A stretch of DNA of 64,000 nucleotides from Lachnospiraceae bacterium (GTDB lineage: Bacteria; Bacillota; Clostridia; Lachnospirales; Lachnospiraceae): the NCBI GenBank assembly GCA_024695145.1, contig JAILIS010000010.1:1-64000 (forward strand), given 5' to 3'. Below the pieces are notes generated by a model. That model had not been told where the DNA came from. It saw nothing but the letters and a program-made list of their open reading frames with translations, and did not search any database. The position numbers and the translations under genes were made by a program. Of this stretch, positions 55,720-64,000 are shown piece by piece; within the stretch, counting starts at the first letter, position 1, and every line of letters starts with the position of its first letter.

Positions 55720-56832
55720 TCAGTTGGTGATGATCATCTCCGTATCCTTATCGAAAACATGGATCTTTTCGACATCAAATGCAAACTTAACGGTATCACC
55801 CGGTCTTGCGGTAGTTCTGGGATCTACTCTTGCGGTGATCGGGAACTCTTCAAGATCAAAGTACAGATAAACTTCAGCGCCGAGAAGCTCGTATACCTTT
55901 ACGGTTGATTCAAATACACTCTGAGGAGATGTTTCAATATACATTTCGGAATCATATACATCCTCGGGACGAATACCGAATGTAACAACCTTTCCCGCAT
56001 ATCCGCCATCGATAAGCTTCTTGGACTTGGCGGGAGGAAGGGGAACACTCTTGCCTGCAAATTTGAGGCTGGCAACATCTCCCTCAACATCAACAGTTGC
56101 ATTGATGAAATTCATCTGAGGGCTTCCCATGAAACCGGCAACGAAAAGGTTGCAGGGCTTGTCATAAAGATTCTGAGGTGTATCAACCTGCTGAATGACA
56201 CCGTCTTTCATAACAACGATCCTGGTTCCGAGTGTCATGGCCTCAGTCTGGTCATGTGTTACATAGATGATGGTGGTTCCAAGTCTCTGATGAAGCTTGG
56301 CGATCTCTATTCTCATCTGAACACGGAGCTTTGCATCAAGGTTTGAAAGAGGCTCGTCCATAAGGAATACCTTGGGGTTACGAACGATGGCACGACCCAT
56401 GGCAACACGCTGTCTCTGTCCACCGGAAAGAGCCTTGGGCTTACGATCAAGAAGAGGAGTAAGATCAAGGATCTTGGCTGCTTCTTTAACCATCTTATCT
56501 ATCTCATCCTTGGGAACCTTACGAAGCTTTAATCCGAATGCCATATTGTCATATACAGACATATGAGGATAAAGAGCATAGTTCTGGAATACCATTGCGA
56601 TATCCCTGTCCTTGGGTTCAACATCGTTGACTACACGATCTCCGATCTTAAGCTCACCTGAAGATATCTCTTCAAGACCTGCTATCATACGAAGTGTCGT
56701 TGACTTTCCGCAACCCGAAGGGCCGACGAAGATGATGAATTCCTGATCGGCGATCTCAAGATTGAAATCCTTAACCGCCTGGAATCCGTTAGGATAAACC
56801 TTGCAAATGTTCTTAAGTGATAATCCTGCCAT
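55720..56832 (-). CDS. carbohydrate ABC transporter ATP-binding protein (UgpC/MsmK/MalK-like)
   Basis: Walker A VGPSGCGKSTTL, signature LSGGQRQRVAMGRAIVRNPKVFLMDEPLSNLDAKLR, C-terminal TOBE regulatory region. Confidence 0.96.
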   Translation of the reverse strand: MAGLSLKNICKVYPNGFQAVKDFNLEIADQEFIIFVGPSGCGKSTTLRMIAGLEEISSGELKIGDRVVNDVEPKDRDIAMVFQNYALYPHMSVYDNMAFGLKLRKVPKDEIDKMVKEAAKILDLTPLLDRKPKALSGGQRQRVAMGRAIVRNPKVFLMDEPLSNLDAKLRVQMRIEIAKLHQRLGTTIIYVTHDQTEAMTLGTRIVVMKDGVIQQVDTPQNLYDKPCNLFVAGFMGSPQMNFINATVDVEGDVASLKFAGKSVPLPPAKSKKLIDGGYAGKVVTFGIRPEDVYDSEMYIETSPQSVFESTVKVYELLGAEVYLYFDLEEFPITARVDPRTTARPGDTVKFAFDVEKIHVFDKDTEMIITN

Positions 56833-56887
56833 TTTAAGTAACCTCCGAATTTAATAATGATATGCGCCATATTGCGGCATCGGGAAA

Positions 56888-56916
56888 ATTATATCAATGC
56901 CGCGGCAAATTGTGAA
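56888..56916 (-). promoter_or_regulatory. sigma-70-type promoter for UgpC/MsmK-like gene
   Basis: Minus strand TTCACA-N17-TATAAT in the intergenic region. Confidence 0.65.
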
Positions 56917-56975
56917 TGCCAAGGTTGCCTAAAGATTTCAGGAATTTATATACAATATGTATATAAGCTTTTGCA

Positions 56976-58520
56976 TTACATTTCGCTTTCGTTATCGGAA
57001 TCTATCGGCTTGGGCTTACTGGCCTCGGCAGCAGCGATCTTATCTTCCTCGGTCGCTTCAGAATAAAATGCCAGCTGATTTTTGCCGCGCTTCTTGGCTT
57101 TATACAGTGCCGTGTCGGCAGCTTTGTACATGCTCTCATAATCACTGCCGTCACGCGGGAATATGGCAGCTCCTATACTGGCCGTGGGCGAGTATTTGGT
57201 ATATGTGCCAACCGTGAAATCCTTGAAAAAGCCGGCAACTCTGTTTGCCTCACGCTCGATCACGCTGTCGTCCTTGAGGTCCTTTAAGAAGATGATGAAC
57301 TCATCGCCACCGGTACGGCCTATTATATCAGTCACCCTGAACTCTGTCCGGATCCTCTTTCCGAGGGTGGCAAGCACTTCATCGCCGAATGCATGTCCCA
57401 TCGTATCATTGATCTTTTTGAAGTTATCAATGTCAAGGACACACATCATGCTCGTCTTGTCACGGCCTTCTCCTTCAAGATAATCCTTGATCTTATTCTC
57501 AGTTGATATCTTGTTCAGAAGTTCCGTAAGAAGATCCGTCTCCGCCTTGTTCTGAAGCTCAATACTCTCTTTTGTGAAGCTTACTCTGTTGATGATGTAG
57601 ATCACTATGATAAGACCTACAAATATACCGATCGAGATCAGAACCTTCATGATCATGCTGCGGGTATCCCGGTTTTCTTCGAGGATACTCCTGTTGATCT
57701 GGGTATCCCTTACCGTGACCATGATGCTCGCCCCGGTCCTGCCTATAGGCTGATGGCATATATAACAGCTGACTCCCTTGGAATTATTAACATGAGCCGT
57801 TCCTGCCCTGCCCGAAATGAGGCTCTGCATGAATACCGATGCACTTGTATCATCAAATACAAGATCAGTGACAATATCATTAAGATTATCTCCGAGATCA
57901 TACAGGCCGGAATCGGCTCCGTATACTTCACCGATCAGGCCGTTGGAATATACAAGGGAGTAACTGTACGCTGTCGAATCCATCTGCTTGGATATCTTAT
58001 CCGCCTTGAATACAAGGATCACATTACCTCTCCACTCACTCTCTGTTCTGATGGGGGAGGAAATAAGAAGGACCGGTCTGTTGTTGGAATCTATAATCGC
58101 AAGAGAACTGTCTTTTGTTCCGAGAAGTGTGGCAAACTCGTCTATCGAGTCAACAGAATTGCCGTATGAATCCATTGCTTTGCCGTCACTGCTGACAATA
58201 TATACATCAAGGAGACCTTCGTGATGATCCAGCTGATTGATCAGCTCTATGGAACGGTCCCCGAATATGTCATCTTCCGTCATAAGATAATCAGCCACGG
58301 CATCTGCGGAAGCAACTATAGCCTCATAGTTACCTTTATAAAATCCGGCAACGGATACCGCCTGTCTGCTGACCCGCTCAAGTGCTTTATCCTTGGCATT
58401 TTCCTGCATCGTACGGTTGTAGTTGATAAGGGTAAAAACAAGAAAGATCATCAAAAGCACAGTGGGTATCGCCCACTGTGCCGTGATATTATTATTCTTG
58501 ATCTTATCAGCCTTCCCCAT
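56976..58520 (-). CDS. Cache-domain diguanylate cyclase (GGDEF)
   Basis: Two TMs around a sensor domain; RTGGDEFIIFLKD; start at 58520 supported by GGAGG RBS. Confidence 0.93.
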   Translation of the reverse strand: MGKADKIKNNNITAQWAIPTVLLMIFLVFTLINYNRTMQENAKDKALERVSRQAVSVAGFYKGNYEAIVASADAVADYLMTEDDIFGDRSIELINQLDHHEGLLDVYIVSSDGKAMDSYGNSVDSIDEFATLLGTKDSSLAIIDSNNRPVLLISSPIRTESEWRGNVILVFKADKISKQMDSTAYSYSLVYSNGLIGEVYGADSGLYDLGDNLNDIVTDLVFDDTSASVFMQSLISGRAGTAHVNNSKGVSCYICHQPIGRTGASIMVTVRDTQINRSILEENRDTRSMIMKVLISIGIFVGLIIVIYIINRVSFTKESIELQNKAETDLLTELLNKISTENKIKDYLEGEGRDKTSMMCVLDIDNFKKINDTMGHAFGDEVLATLGKRIRTEFRVTDIIGRTGGDEFIIFLKDLKDDSVIEREANRVAGFFKDFTVGTYTKYSPTASIGAAIFPRDGSDYESMYKAADTALYKAKKRGKNQLAFYSEATEEDKIAAAEASKPKPIDSDNESEM

Positions 58521-59190
58521 TGATATCCTCCGCCGGATCCGCACTTATTTCATCATCTGTACTGTCCGGCATGTATAACGAAAATATCTTATTATAATAC
58601 TTCGAATTGATATAAGCTACTGCAGAAAACATTATCAGCACCAGGATCAGAAACGCCGGAAAAAACCATATCAGAGCAGTCGGAATCAGAGCGATAAAAA
58701 TCATCAGAAAAGTGTACGGCAGATGTCTGATACTGATAAGAAAAGCATTTTTGACTGTATTTCTTACCGTATTTTCAAACTGTGCCAATAACGGAAAGAC
58801 ATAGGTCATGGTCATCACAACGACTATCAACATGACGCCGACCGACACAACAATCACGTTACTGACAGCGGCACTGTTGAAAATATCCGTCGTGCTGCCG
58901 CCCGCAATTCGAAAATCCAGCAGCATTATCAAAGAAACAACAACAAACAGAACCCATATGACTGTGGCCTGTACAAAATTATCTTTAAAAGCCTTAAAAT
59001 ATGACCTTGTAATGTATCCTTCCTCATTCTTCGCCATCTTGAGAGTGACGTAATACATTGCGGTAGAAGCCGCACCGACCGTGATGACGGGGATACAACA
59101 CAGAATGAACAGCAGATTAAGCCAGAAAAGATCTGCTAACCGGGATAAAAAGGAAAAAACAGGTCCTTCAAAATTAAATGCTTTACCCAA
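58507..59190 (-). CDS. YesL-family (DUF624) membrane protein
   Basis: Multi-TM, LFWLNLLFILCCIPVITVGAASTAMYYVTLK, typical YesL N-terminus. Confidence 0.88.
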   Translation of the reverse strand: MGKAFNFEGPVFSFLSRLADLFWLNLLFILCCIPVITVGAASTAMYYVTLKMAKNEEGYITRSYFKAFKDNFVQATVIWVLFVVVSLIMLLDFRIAGGSTTDIFNSAAVSNVIVVSVGVMLIVVVMTMTYVFPLLAQFENTVRNTVKNAFLISIRHLPYTFLMIFIALIPTALIWFFPAFLILVLIMFSAVAYINSKYYNKIFSLYMPDSTDDEISADPAEDINGEG

Positions 59191-59255
59191 AACAACACTA
59201 TCCTTTGGTTTTTATACGCTATTTTGATTATAGTTTAGCCCTGAGAAAAAAGCAA

Positions 59256-59723
59256 TCAAAACAGTTCTATGCTCATGGGTGTATATCTGATGCCGTCGGT
59301 TGTTTTTTCATGATCGGTATCGTTAAACCCGATCCTGTGATAGAATTCAACAGCGTAAGGGGATGAAAACACGGTCAGTGTATTTATTCCCTCATCGGCC
59401 GCCTCCTTAAACGCACGGTTCAGAAGACGGGTGGCTATTCCCTGATGGTGAAGTCTGCTTTCCACAAACAGAAGGGAAATATGCCAGTATTTGCGGATGC
59501 CGAGAATACCGACGATAACATCGTCGTCATCAAACGCCCCCCAGGCACGATACTCTCCAAGTGCAAACATATTCCTGAGCTCGTCTCCCTTTACGAAATT
59601 GTAAAAGTTCTGTAATCCCTCAGGTTCGTATTCGGGTGCCTCATACACCAGAAATGTATCCCATGCCAGCTGCATGGCCATATCCCAGTCTTTTATCTTC
59701 AGATGCCGGATATTATACTGCAT
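59256..59723 (-). CDS. GNAT-family N-acetyltransferase
   Basis: LLFVESRLHHQGIATRLLNRAFKEAADEGINTLTVFSSPYAVEFYHRIGF. Confidence 0.92.
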   Translation of the reverse strand: MQYNIRHLKIKDWDMAMQLAWDTFLVYEAPEYEPEGLQNFYNFVKGDELRNMFALGEYRAWGAFDDDDVIVGILGIRKYWHISLLFVESRLHHQGIATRLLNRAFKEAADEGINTLTVFSSPYAVEFYHRIGFNDTDHEKTTDGIRYTPMSIELF

Positions 59724-60827
59724 CTATCTGAACAGTCCGGAGAAAAAGTTTGCTATACTGTTTCCTATGCTCTTTGCCGTGTTAGTGATGGCATTTCCGA
59801 CTATCTTTGTCAGTCCGAGATCATTGATATCAACCTTGTTGATGTCAAATGTTCCGGCTTTGATATCATCTTTGTACTTGGCATATATGTCGTCAGCCTG
59901 CTCGGCAAGTACTTTATAGTCTATTCCCATTGCCTTGACCTTCATCATAAGGTCGATTATCTGAGATATCTCCTCTTCGGTGAGAGTAACGTTAAGATCA
60001 ACCATTCCTTTTCTTATGGCAGCCTCGATCTCTTCCCTTGTGTTAAGATCGTTTGTGGCGATAACTGTCTTGATATAGGCGATCAGCTCTTCGGCCTTGT
60101 CGTCGCTGCCGACGGCTTCCTTGATCTGTCCCGTGGTAACAAGCTCATTGAGAGATGTATCAAGTGCCTTGCTGGAAACTTCTTTTCCGCTCATTTTCTC
60201 ATATGCCTTAAGTGCTCCGATAAGTGCGGCTGTACCTGAGATCGGAGAAGGCGCGGCAACCATTATATCCGCATCCGTAACGCCTGCGGTGATCAATGCG
60301 TTTCTGTACATGTTGGTCGTACAGTAGTTGATGTTATTTGTTGTGACAACGACCCCGTGTCCCGACTCGGCAGGTTTAACAAGTACCGATGACAGTGATT
60401 TTGTCCCGATGACCGAAGGGGCGATATATTTGTCAAGAGCATTGTGCTCCTCCGCATTGGTTGTCGTGACTATATCATACTGTCCGAGATCGGCTTCGGA
60501 TACACCCATCATCGACAAAACCGCCGTTCTTTGTTCCGGTGTAAGATCCGCGCCAAGTGCCAGATAACCCTTCTTTTCCGTATTTGCGGAATCCGATCCG
60601 CCGTTATCCGATGATCCTCCGAATATGGCATCTATTATCGAGTTGACCCCGCCTTCGTTCGAAGGTGCCTGTGTAGGTGCCGGTGTTGGTGTTGGCGTGG
60701 ACTCGCTCTTGTTTGTAACCGTGCCGTTTCCGGATTCATCAAAAGTTATGACCTGCGAAGCCCCTACACTCACGGTCATACCTATTGTCAGTGCCAATAC
60801 CGTAATAATGCTTATGAATTTTTTCAT
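59724..60827 (-). CDS. DUF1002-domain secreted protein
   Basis: Signal peptide; ALGADLTPEQRTAVLSMMGV, SSVLVKPAESGHGVVVTTNNINYCTTNMYRNALITAGV. Confidence 0.88.
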   Translation of the reverse strand: MKKFISIITVLALTIGMTVSVGASQVITFDESGNGTVTNKSESTPTPTPAPTQAPSNEGGVNSIIDAIFGGSSDNGGSDSANTEKKGYLALGADLTPEQRTAVLSMMGVSEADLGQYDIVTTTNAEEHNALDKYIAPSVIGTKSLSSVLVKPAESGHGVVVTTNNINYCTTNMYRNALITAGVTDADIMVAAPSPISGTAALIGALKAYEKMSGKEVSSKALDTSLNELVTTGQIKEAVGSDDKAEELIAYIKTVIATNDLNTREEIEAAIRKGMVDLNVTLTEEEISQIIDLMMKVKAMGIDYKVLAEQADDIYAKYKDDIKAGTFDINKVDINDLGLTKIVGNAITNTAKSIGNSIANFFSGLFR

Positions 60828-60840
60828 ACCCTTGTCCTCC

Positions 60841-62448
60841 CTATTTATTCTCTCTCTCGTACTCAGCCAGCTGTGCCTGTCTTATCTTCTCAACCTCAGC
60901 CATAACGTCTTCGGTCTTCATTCTTGCAAACAGTACTTCCGGTTTGTCTGTAACTTTTGTTCCGCTCTTATATACTCCGAATTCGGACAGAAGCTCAAAA
61001 TCCCTTTCGGTCCCGTACAGCATCATCAGGATCTTGTCAGCAGTATCGGGCATAAAGGGCTTTAAGAGATTGGCTCCGATACAGATCCCTTCAACCAGAT
61101 TGTAAAGCACCTCTGAAAGCCTGCCCTTTTTCTCTTCATCTTTTGCAAGTACCCAGGGCATTGTCTCATCTATATATTTATTACAACGCCTGAATACACT
61201 GAACACTTCATTTACGGCATCCGCCATATGCATGCTGTCCATGCTTTTCTTTGCCTTTGCCGCTGCCGAAGTACATACGGCTTTCAGGTCATCGTCAACC
61301 TCTTCACTGACCCCCGTGCAGCTTACAAAACCGTCAAAGTATTTGTTGCTCATTGAGATTGTTCGGTTGACCAGATTTCCGAGAACGTTGGCCAGATCGG
61401 AATTGTATCTCTCCGTAACAAGTTCCCACGTGATCGTTCCGTCATTGTCATAAGGCATCTCGTGCAGAACGTAATATCTTACCGCATCAACACCGAACAG
61501 GCCGATAAGATCATCCGCGTACATAACGTTTCCTCTGGATTTGCTCATCTTCTCACCGCCCTGCAGCAGCCAGGGATGTCCGAACACCTGATGAGGAAGC
61601 GGAATACCGAGGCTCATCAGAAAGATCGGCCAGTATATCGTATGAAATCTTATGATGTCTTTTCCTATCAGATGAAGATCGGCCGGCCACAGTTTTTTAA
61701 ATTGATCAGTGCTTTCCCCGTCAGTATCGTATCCAATTCCGGTTATGTAGTTTGAAAGAGCGTCAAGCCATACATATACCACATGTTTATCATCAAAATC
61801 CACGGGGATACCCCATTTAAAAGAAGTACGGCTGACACACAGATCCTGAAGTCCGGGCAGGAGAAAGTTATTCATCATCTCATTCTTACGTGAGACCGGC
61901 TGTATAAAATCAGGATGGCTATTGATATACTCGATAAGTCTGTCGGCATATTTGCTCATTTTGAAAAAATAAGCCTCTTCCTTTGCCGGTCTGACCTCTC
62001 TGCCGCAGTCAGGACACTTTCCGTCCACAAGCTGACTTTCCGTCCAGAAAGATTCACAGGGTGTACAGTACAGTCCTTCGTAACTGCCTTTATATATATC
62101 TCCCTGTTCATACATTTTTTTGAAGATCTTCTGAATCTGCACGACATGGTCTTCGTCCGTTGTCCTGATGAATCTGTCATAACTTACATTCAGGCTGTCG
62201 CAGATATCCCTGATCTGTCCCGCTATCCTGTCCACGAACTCCTTTGGTGAAACACCGGCGGCATCAGCTTTTTCTTCGATCTTCTGTCCGTGCTCATCTG
62301 TTCCGGTCTGAAACCAGACATCACGACCTTCAAGTTTTTTAAATCTGGCGATCGCATCCGCCATGACTATCTCATAACTGTTGCCGATATGGGGCTTACC
62401 GGATGTGTACGCTATCGCGGTTGTGATGTAATATTTTTCCTTGTCCAT
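60841..62448 (-). CDS. metG: methionyl-tRNA synthetase
   Basis: TTAIAYTSGKPHIGN (HIGH), FQTGTDEHGQKI, KMSKSRGNV (KMSKS); start placed at MDKEKYYITT. Confidence 0.96.
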   Translation of the reverse strand: MDKEKYYITTAIAYTSGKPHIGNSYEIVMADAIARFKKLEGRDVWFQTGTDEHGQKIEEKADAAGVSPKEFVDRIAGQIRDICDSLNVSYDRFIRTTDEDHVVQIQKIFKKMYEQGDIYKGSYEGLYCTPCESFWTESQLVDGKCPDCGREVRPAKEEAYFFKMSKYADRLIEYINSHPDFIQPVSRKNEMMNNFLLPGLQDLCVSRTSFKWGIPVDFDDKHVVYVWLDALSNYITGIGYDTDGESTDQFKKLWPADLHLIGKDIIRFHTIYWPIFLMSLGIPLPHQVFGHPWLLQGGEKMSKSRGNVMYADDLIGLFGVDAVRYYVLHEMPYDNDGTITWELVTERYNSDLANVLGNLVNRTISMSNKYFDGFVSCTGVSEEVDDDLKAVCTSAAAKAKKSMDSMHMADAVNEVFSVFRRCNKYIDETMPWVLAKDEEKKGRLSEVLYNLVEGICIGANLLKPFMPDTADKILMMLYGTERDFELLSEFGVYKSGTKVTDKPEVLFARMKTEDVMAEVEKIRQAQLAEYERENK

Positions 62449-62452
62449 GTCC

Positions 62453-63349
62453 CTAACTCCTTTTATCGTTTGTTTCGTCAAGCAGCATTTGATATACTTC
62501 CCTCCGGGAAATGCCGCGATCTTTCGCCACCATTTTCATCGCCTCTTTATGATCGATCCCCTGATCCTCATAAACAGCCATATGTTCATTGATCCCCATG
62601 TCCAGAAAATCAGCCGCCTTCTCTTTTTCCAGCTGCTCTCTGGAAAGCCCTTTTATGATCAGTACATACTCTCCACGGGGGTCATGATCCTTATAGTACT
62701 CATCTGCTTCCGAAAGCCGTACCCTCTCCACGCTCTCAAACTTCTTCGTAAGCTCCCTGCATATTGCGGTTTCCCTGTCTCCAAGAACTTCGAGAAGTTC
62801 GGACAGGGTCTTTTTCAGGTGATGGGGAGATTCATATATTACTATGGTACGTATCTCCGATCTCAGATCCTCAAGAACTCTGTGACGCTCTTTCCTGTCC
62901 CCCGGCAGAAAGCCTTCAAACACAAAACGTCTGGCGGGCAGTCCGGAAAGCGACAGTGCCGTTACGAGCGCACATGGTCCGGGAAGTGATGTTACCCTTA
63001 TCCCTCTATCATAACACATTTTTGTTATTACTTCGCCCGGATCCGAGATTCCCGGTGTCCCGGCATCCGTAACAAGTGCGACATCCAGGCCTTTTTCCAT
63101 TTTATCCGCAAGTTCCGCTGCCCTGTCGTATTTGTTATGCTCATGATAGCTCACAAGCTGAGCCTTTATCCCCAGATGATTCAGAAGTTTTAATGTATTG
63201 CGGGTATCCTCTGCCGCTATGATATCAGCGTTTTTCAGAGTTTCCTTTACTCTGTCGGTGATATCGGACAGATTTCCTATGGGAGTTGCACACAGGTACA
63301 GCATTCCCGCACTCTTTTCCGGTTCATGGTCAGTATCCGTATATATCAT
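62453..63349 (-). CDS. rsmI: 16S rRNA (cytidine1402-2'-O)-methyltransferase
   Basis: LYLCATPIGNLSDIT, AAEDTRNTLKLLNHLGI, LVTDAGTPGISDPG. Confidence 0.95.
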   Translation of the reverse strand: MIYTDTDHEPEKSAGMLYLCATPIGNLSDITDRVKETLKNADIIAAEDTRNTLKLLNHLGIKAQLVSYHEHNKYDRAAELADKMEKGLDVALVTDAGTPGISDPGEVITKMCYDRGIRVTSLPGPCALVTALSLSGLPARRFVFEGFLPGDRKERHRVLEDLRSEIRTIVIYESPHHLKKTLSELLEVLGDRETAICRELTKKFESVERVRLSEADEYYKDHDPRGEYVLIIKGLSREQLEKEKAADFLDMGINEHMAVYEDQGIDHKEAMKMVAKDRGISRREVYQMLLDETNDKRS

Positions 63350-64000
63350 ATATTTCCTTTGTATAACAGTTCGGAGACTCGTATACGATAAGAGGCCTTT
63401 CTACCGTAAGTCTTCTTCTTCCCATAAGATCCGCCTCAAGTAATACCATGTTCGGCTCCCGGTTGATATAAGGATGAACGAGTTTCATCCTTTTCGGTTC
63501 AAGACCGTATTTTGTAAGTGTTTCAAAAATCTCTGTAAGCCGGAACGGTCTGTGTATGATAAAGCATCTTCCTCCCGGCCGGAGCATGGCGGCAGCTGTT
63601 CTTGCAACATCTTCAAAATCACACAGTATCTCATGCCTGGCTATCGCCTTGGGAGAATCGGGATTTTTGATCCCGTGCTCATTGATCATATACGGAGGGT
63701 TACACGTTACAACATCAAATACCCCCTTCTGCAGGTATTCTTCAGTGTCTTTTATGTTCGCACAGATTATGTTTATCCTCTCCGTAAGACCGTTAGCCGC
63801 AACGCTTCTTTTTGCCATGTCGGCAACATCTTTCTGTTCTTCGATACCGACAAACCGCTCGGCCTGTGTTTTGGCCGCCATGAGTATCGGGATGATACCG
63901 TTTCCGCTGCAAAGATCAAGAACCTTCTCGCCGCGTTTGGCATATGCATACCCCGACAACAGCACCGCATCCATGCCGAAACAGAACTTTCCGGTATCCT
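63330..64000 (-). CDS. tRNA1(Val) (adenine37-N6)-methyltransferase-like SAM methyltransferase, 5' end outside window
   Basis: FGMDAVLLSGYA...VLDLCSGNGIIPILMA, VTCNPPYM; frame stays open to 64000, so ATG at 63974 is probably internal. Confidence 0.88.
   Translation of the reverse strand, partial: DTGKFCFGMDAVLLSGYAYAKRGEKVLDLCSGNGIIPILMAAKTQAERFVGIEEQKDVADMAKRSVAANGLTERINIICANIKDTEEYLQKGVFDVVTCNPPYMINEHGIKNPDSPKAIARHEILCDFEDVARTAAAMLRPGGRCFIIHRPFRLTEIFETLTKYGLEPKRMKLVHPYINREPNMVLLEADLMGRRRLTVERPLIVYESPNCYTKEIYDIYGY

Noticed and set aside
1-64000. CRISPR arrays, prophage, transposases, rRNA operons, riboswitches
   Set aside because: No spaced direct repeats, integrase/transposase-like ORFs, rRNA sequence or recognisable riboswitch cores were noticed while reading; weak riboswitches cannot be excluded without covariance-model searches.

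Overview
A 64 kb chromosomal window, probably from a Lachnospiraceae-type Firmicute (inferred from gene content and order). It is densely coding and mostly on the minus strand. From left to right: (1) a carbohydrate island (1-23 kb) with a truncated gatZ/kbaZ-like subunit, aldo/keto reductase, GatD-like polyol dehydrogenase, FGGY kinase, LacI regulator, fucose isomerase, tagatose/fructose-bisphosphate aldolase, two GH36 alpha-galactosidases, a sugar ABC transporter without its ATPase and two AraC regulators, interrupted by a membrane Fe-S/TlpA redox module; (2) Tad-like secretion genes and a late flagellar unit (FliS, flagellin, a large DUF6240-like protein) behind a sigma-28-like promoter; (3) glgB, a very large TPR/low-complexity/degenerate-AAA protein, rsmA, tatD and two tRNAs; (4) a MATE transporter fused to a HATPase domain; (5) a tightly packed run of NhaC antiporter, MotA/ZorA-like, MotB/ZorB-like, epimerase, GNAT, DHHW and MBOAT genes; (6) an SRP RNA, a NrdG-like radical SAM gene with a small His/Cys-rich partner, tadA, histidine kinase, CdaR-like regulator, MsmK/UgpC ATPase, a diguanylate cyclase, DUF1002, metG, rsmI and a partial trmN6-like gene. 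No CRISPR array, transposase, prophage or rRNA was seen. The best candidates for something undescribed are the ZorAB-like stator pair embedded in an antiporter/O-acylation gene run, the MATE-HATPase fusion, and the TPR/degenerate-AAA protein. All functional claims come from reading the sequence and family knowledge; no database search was run.
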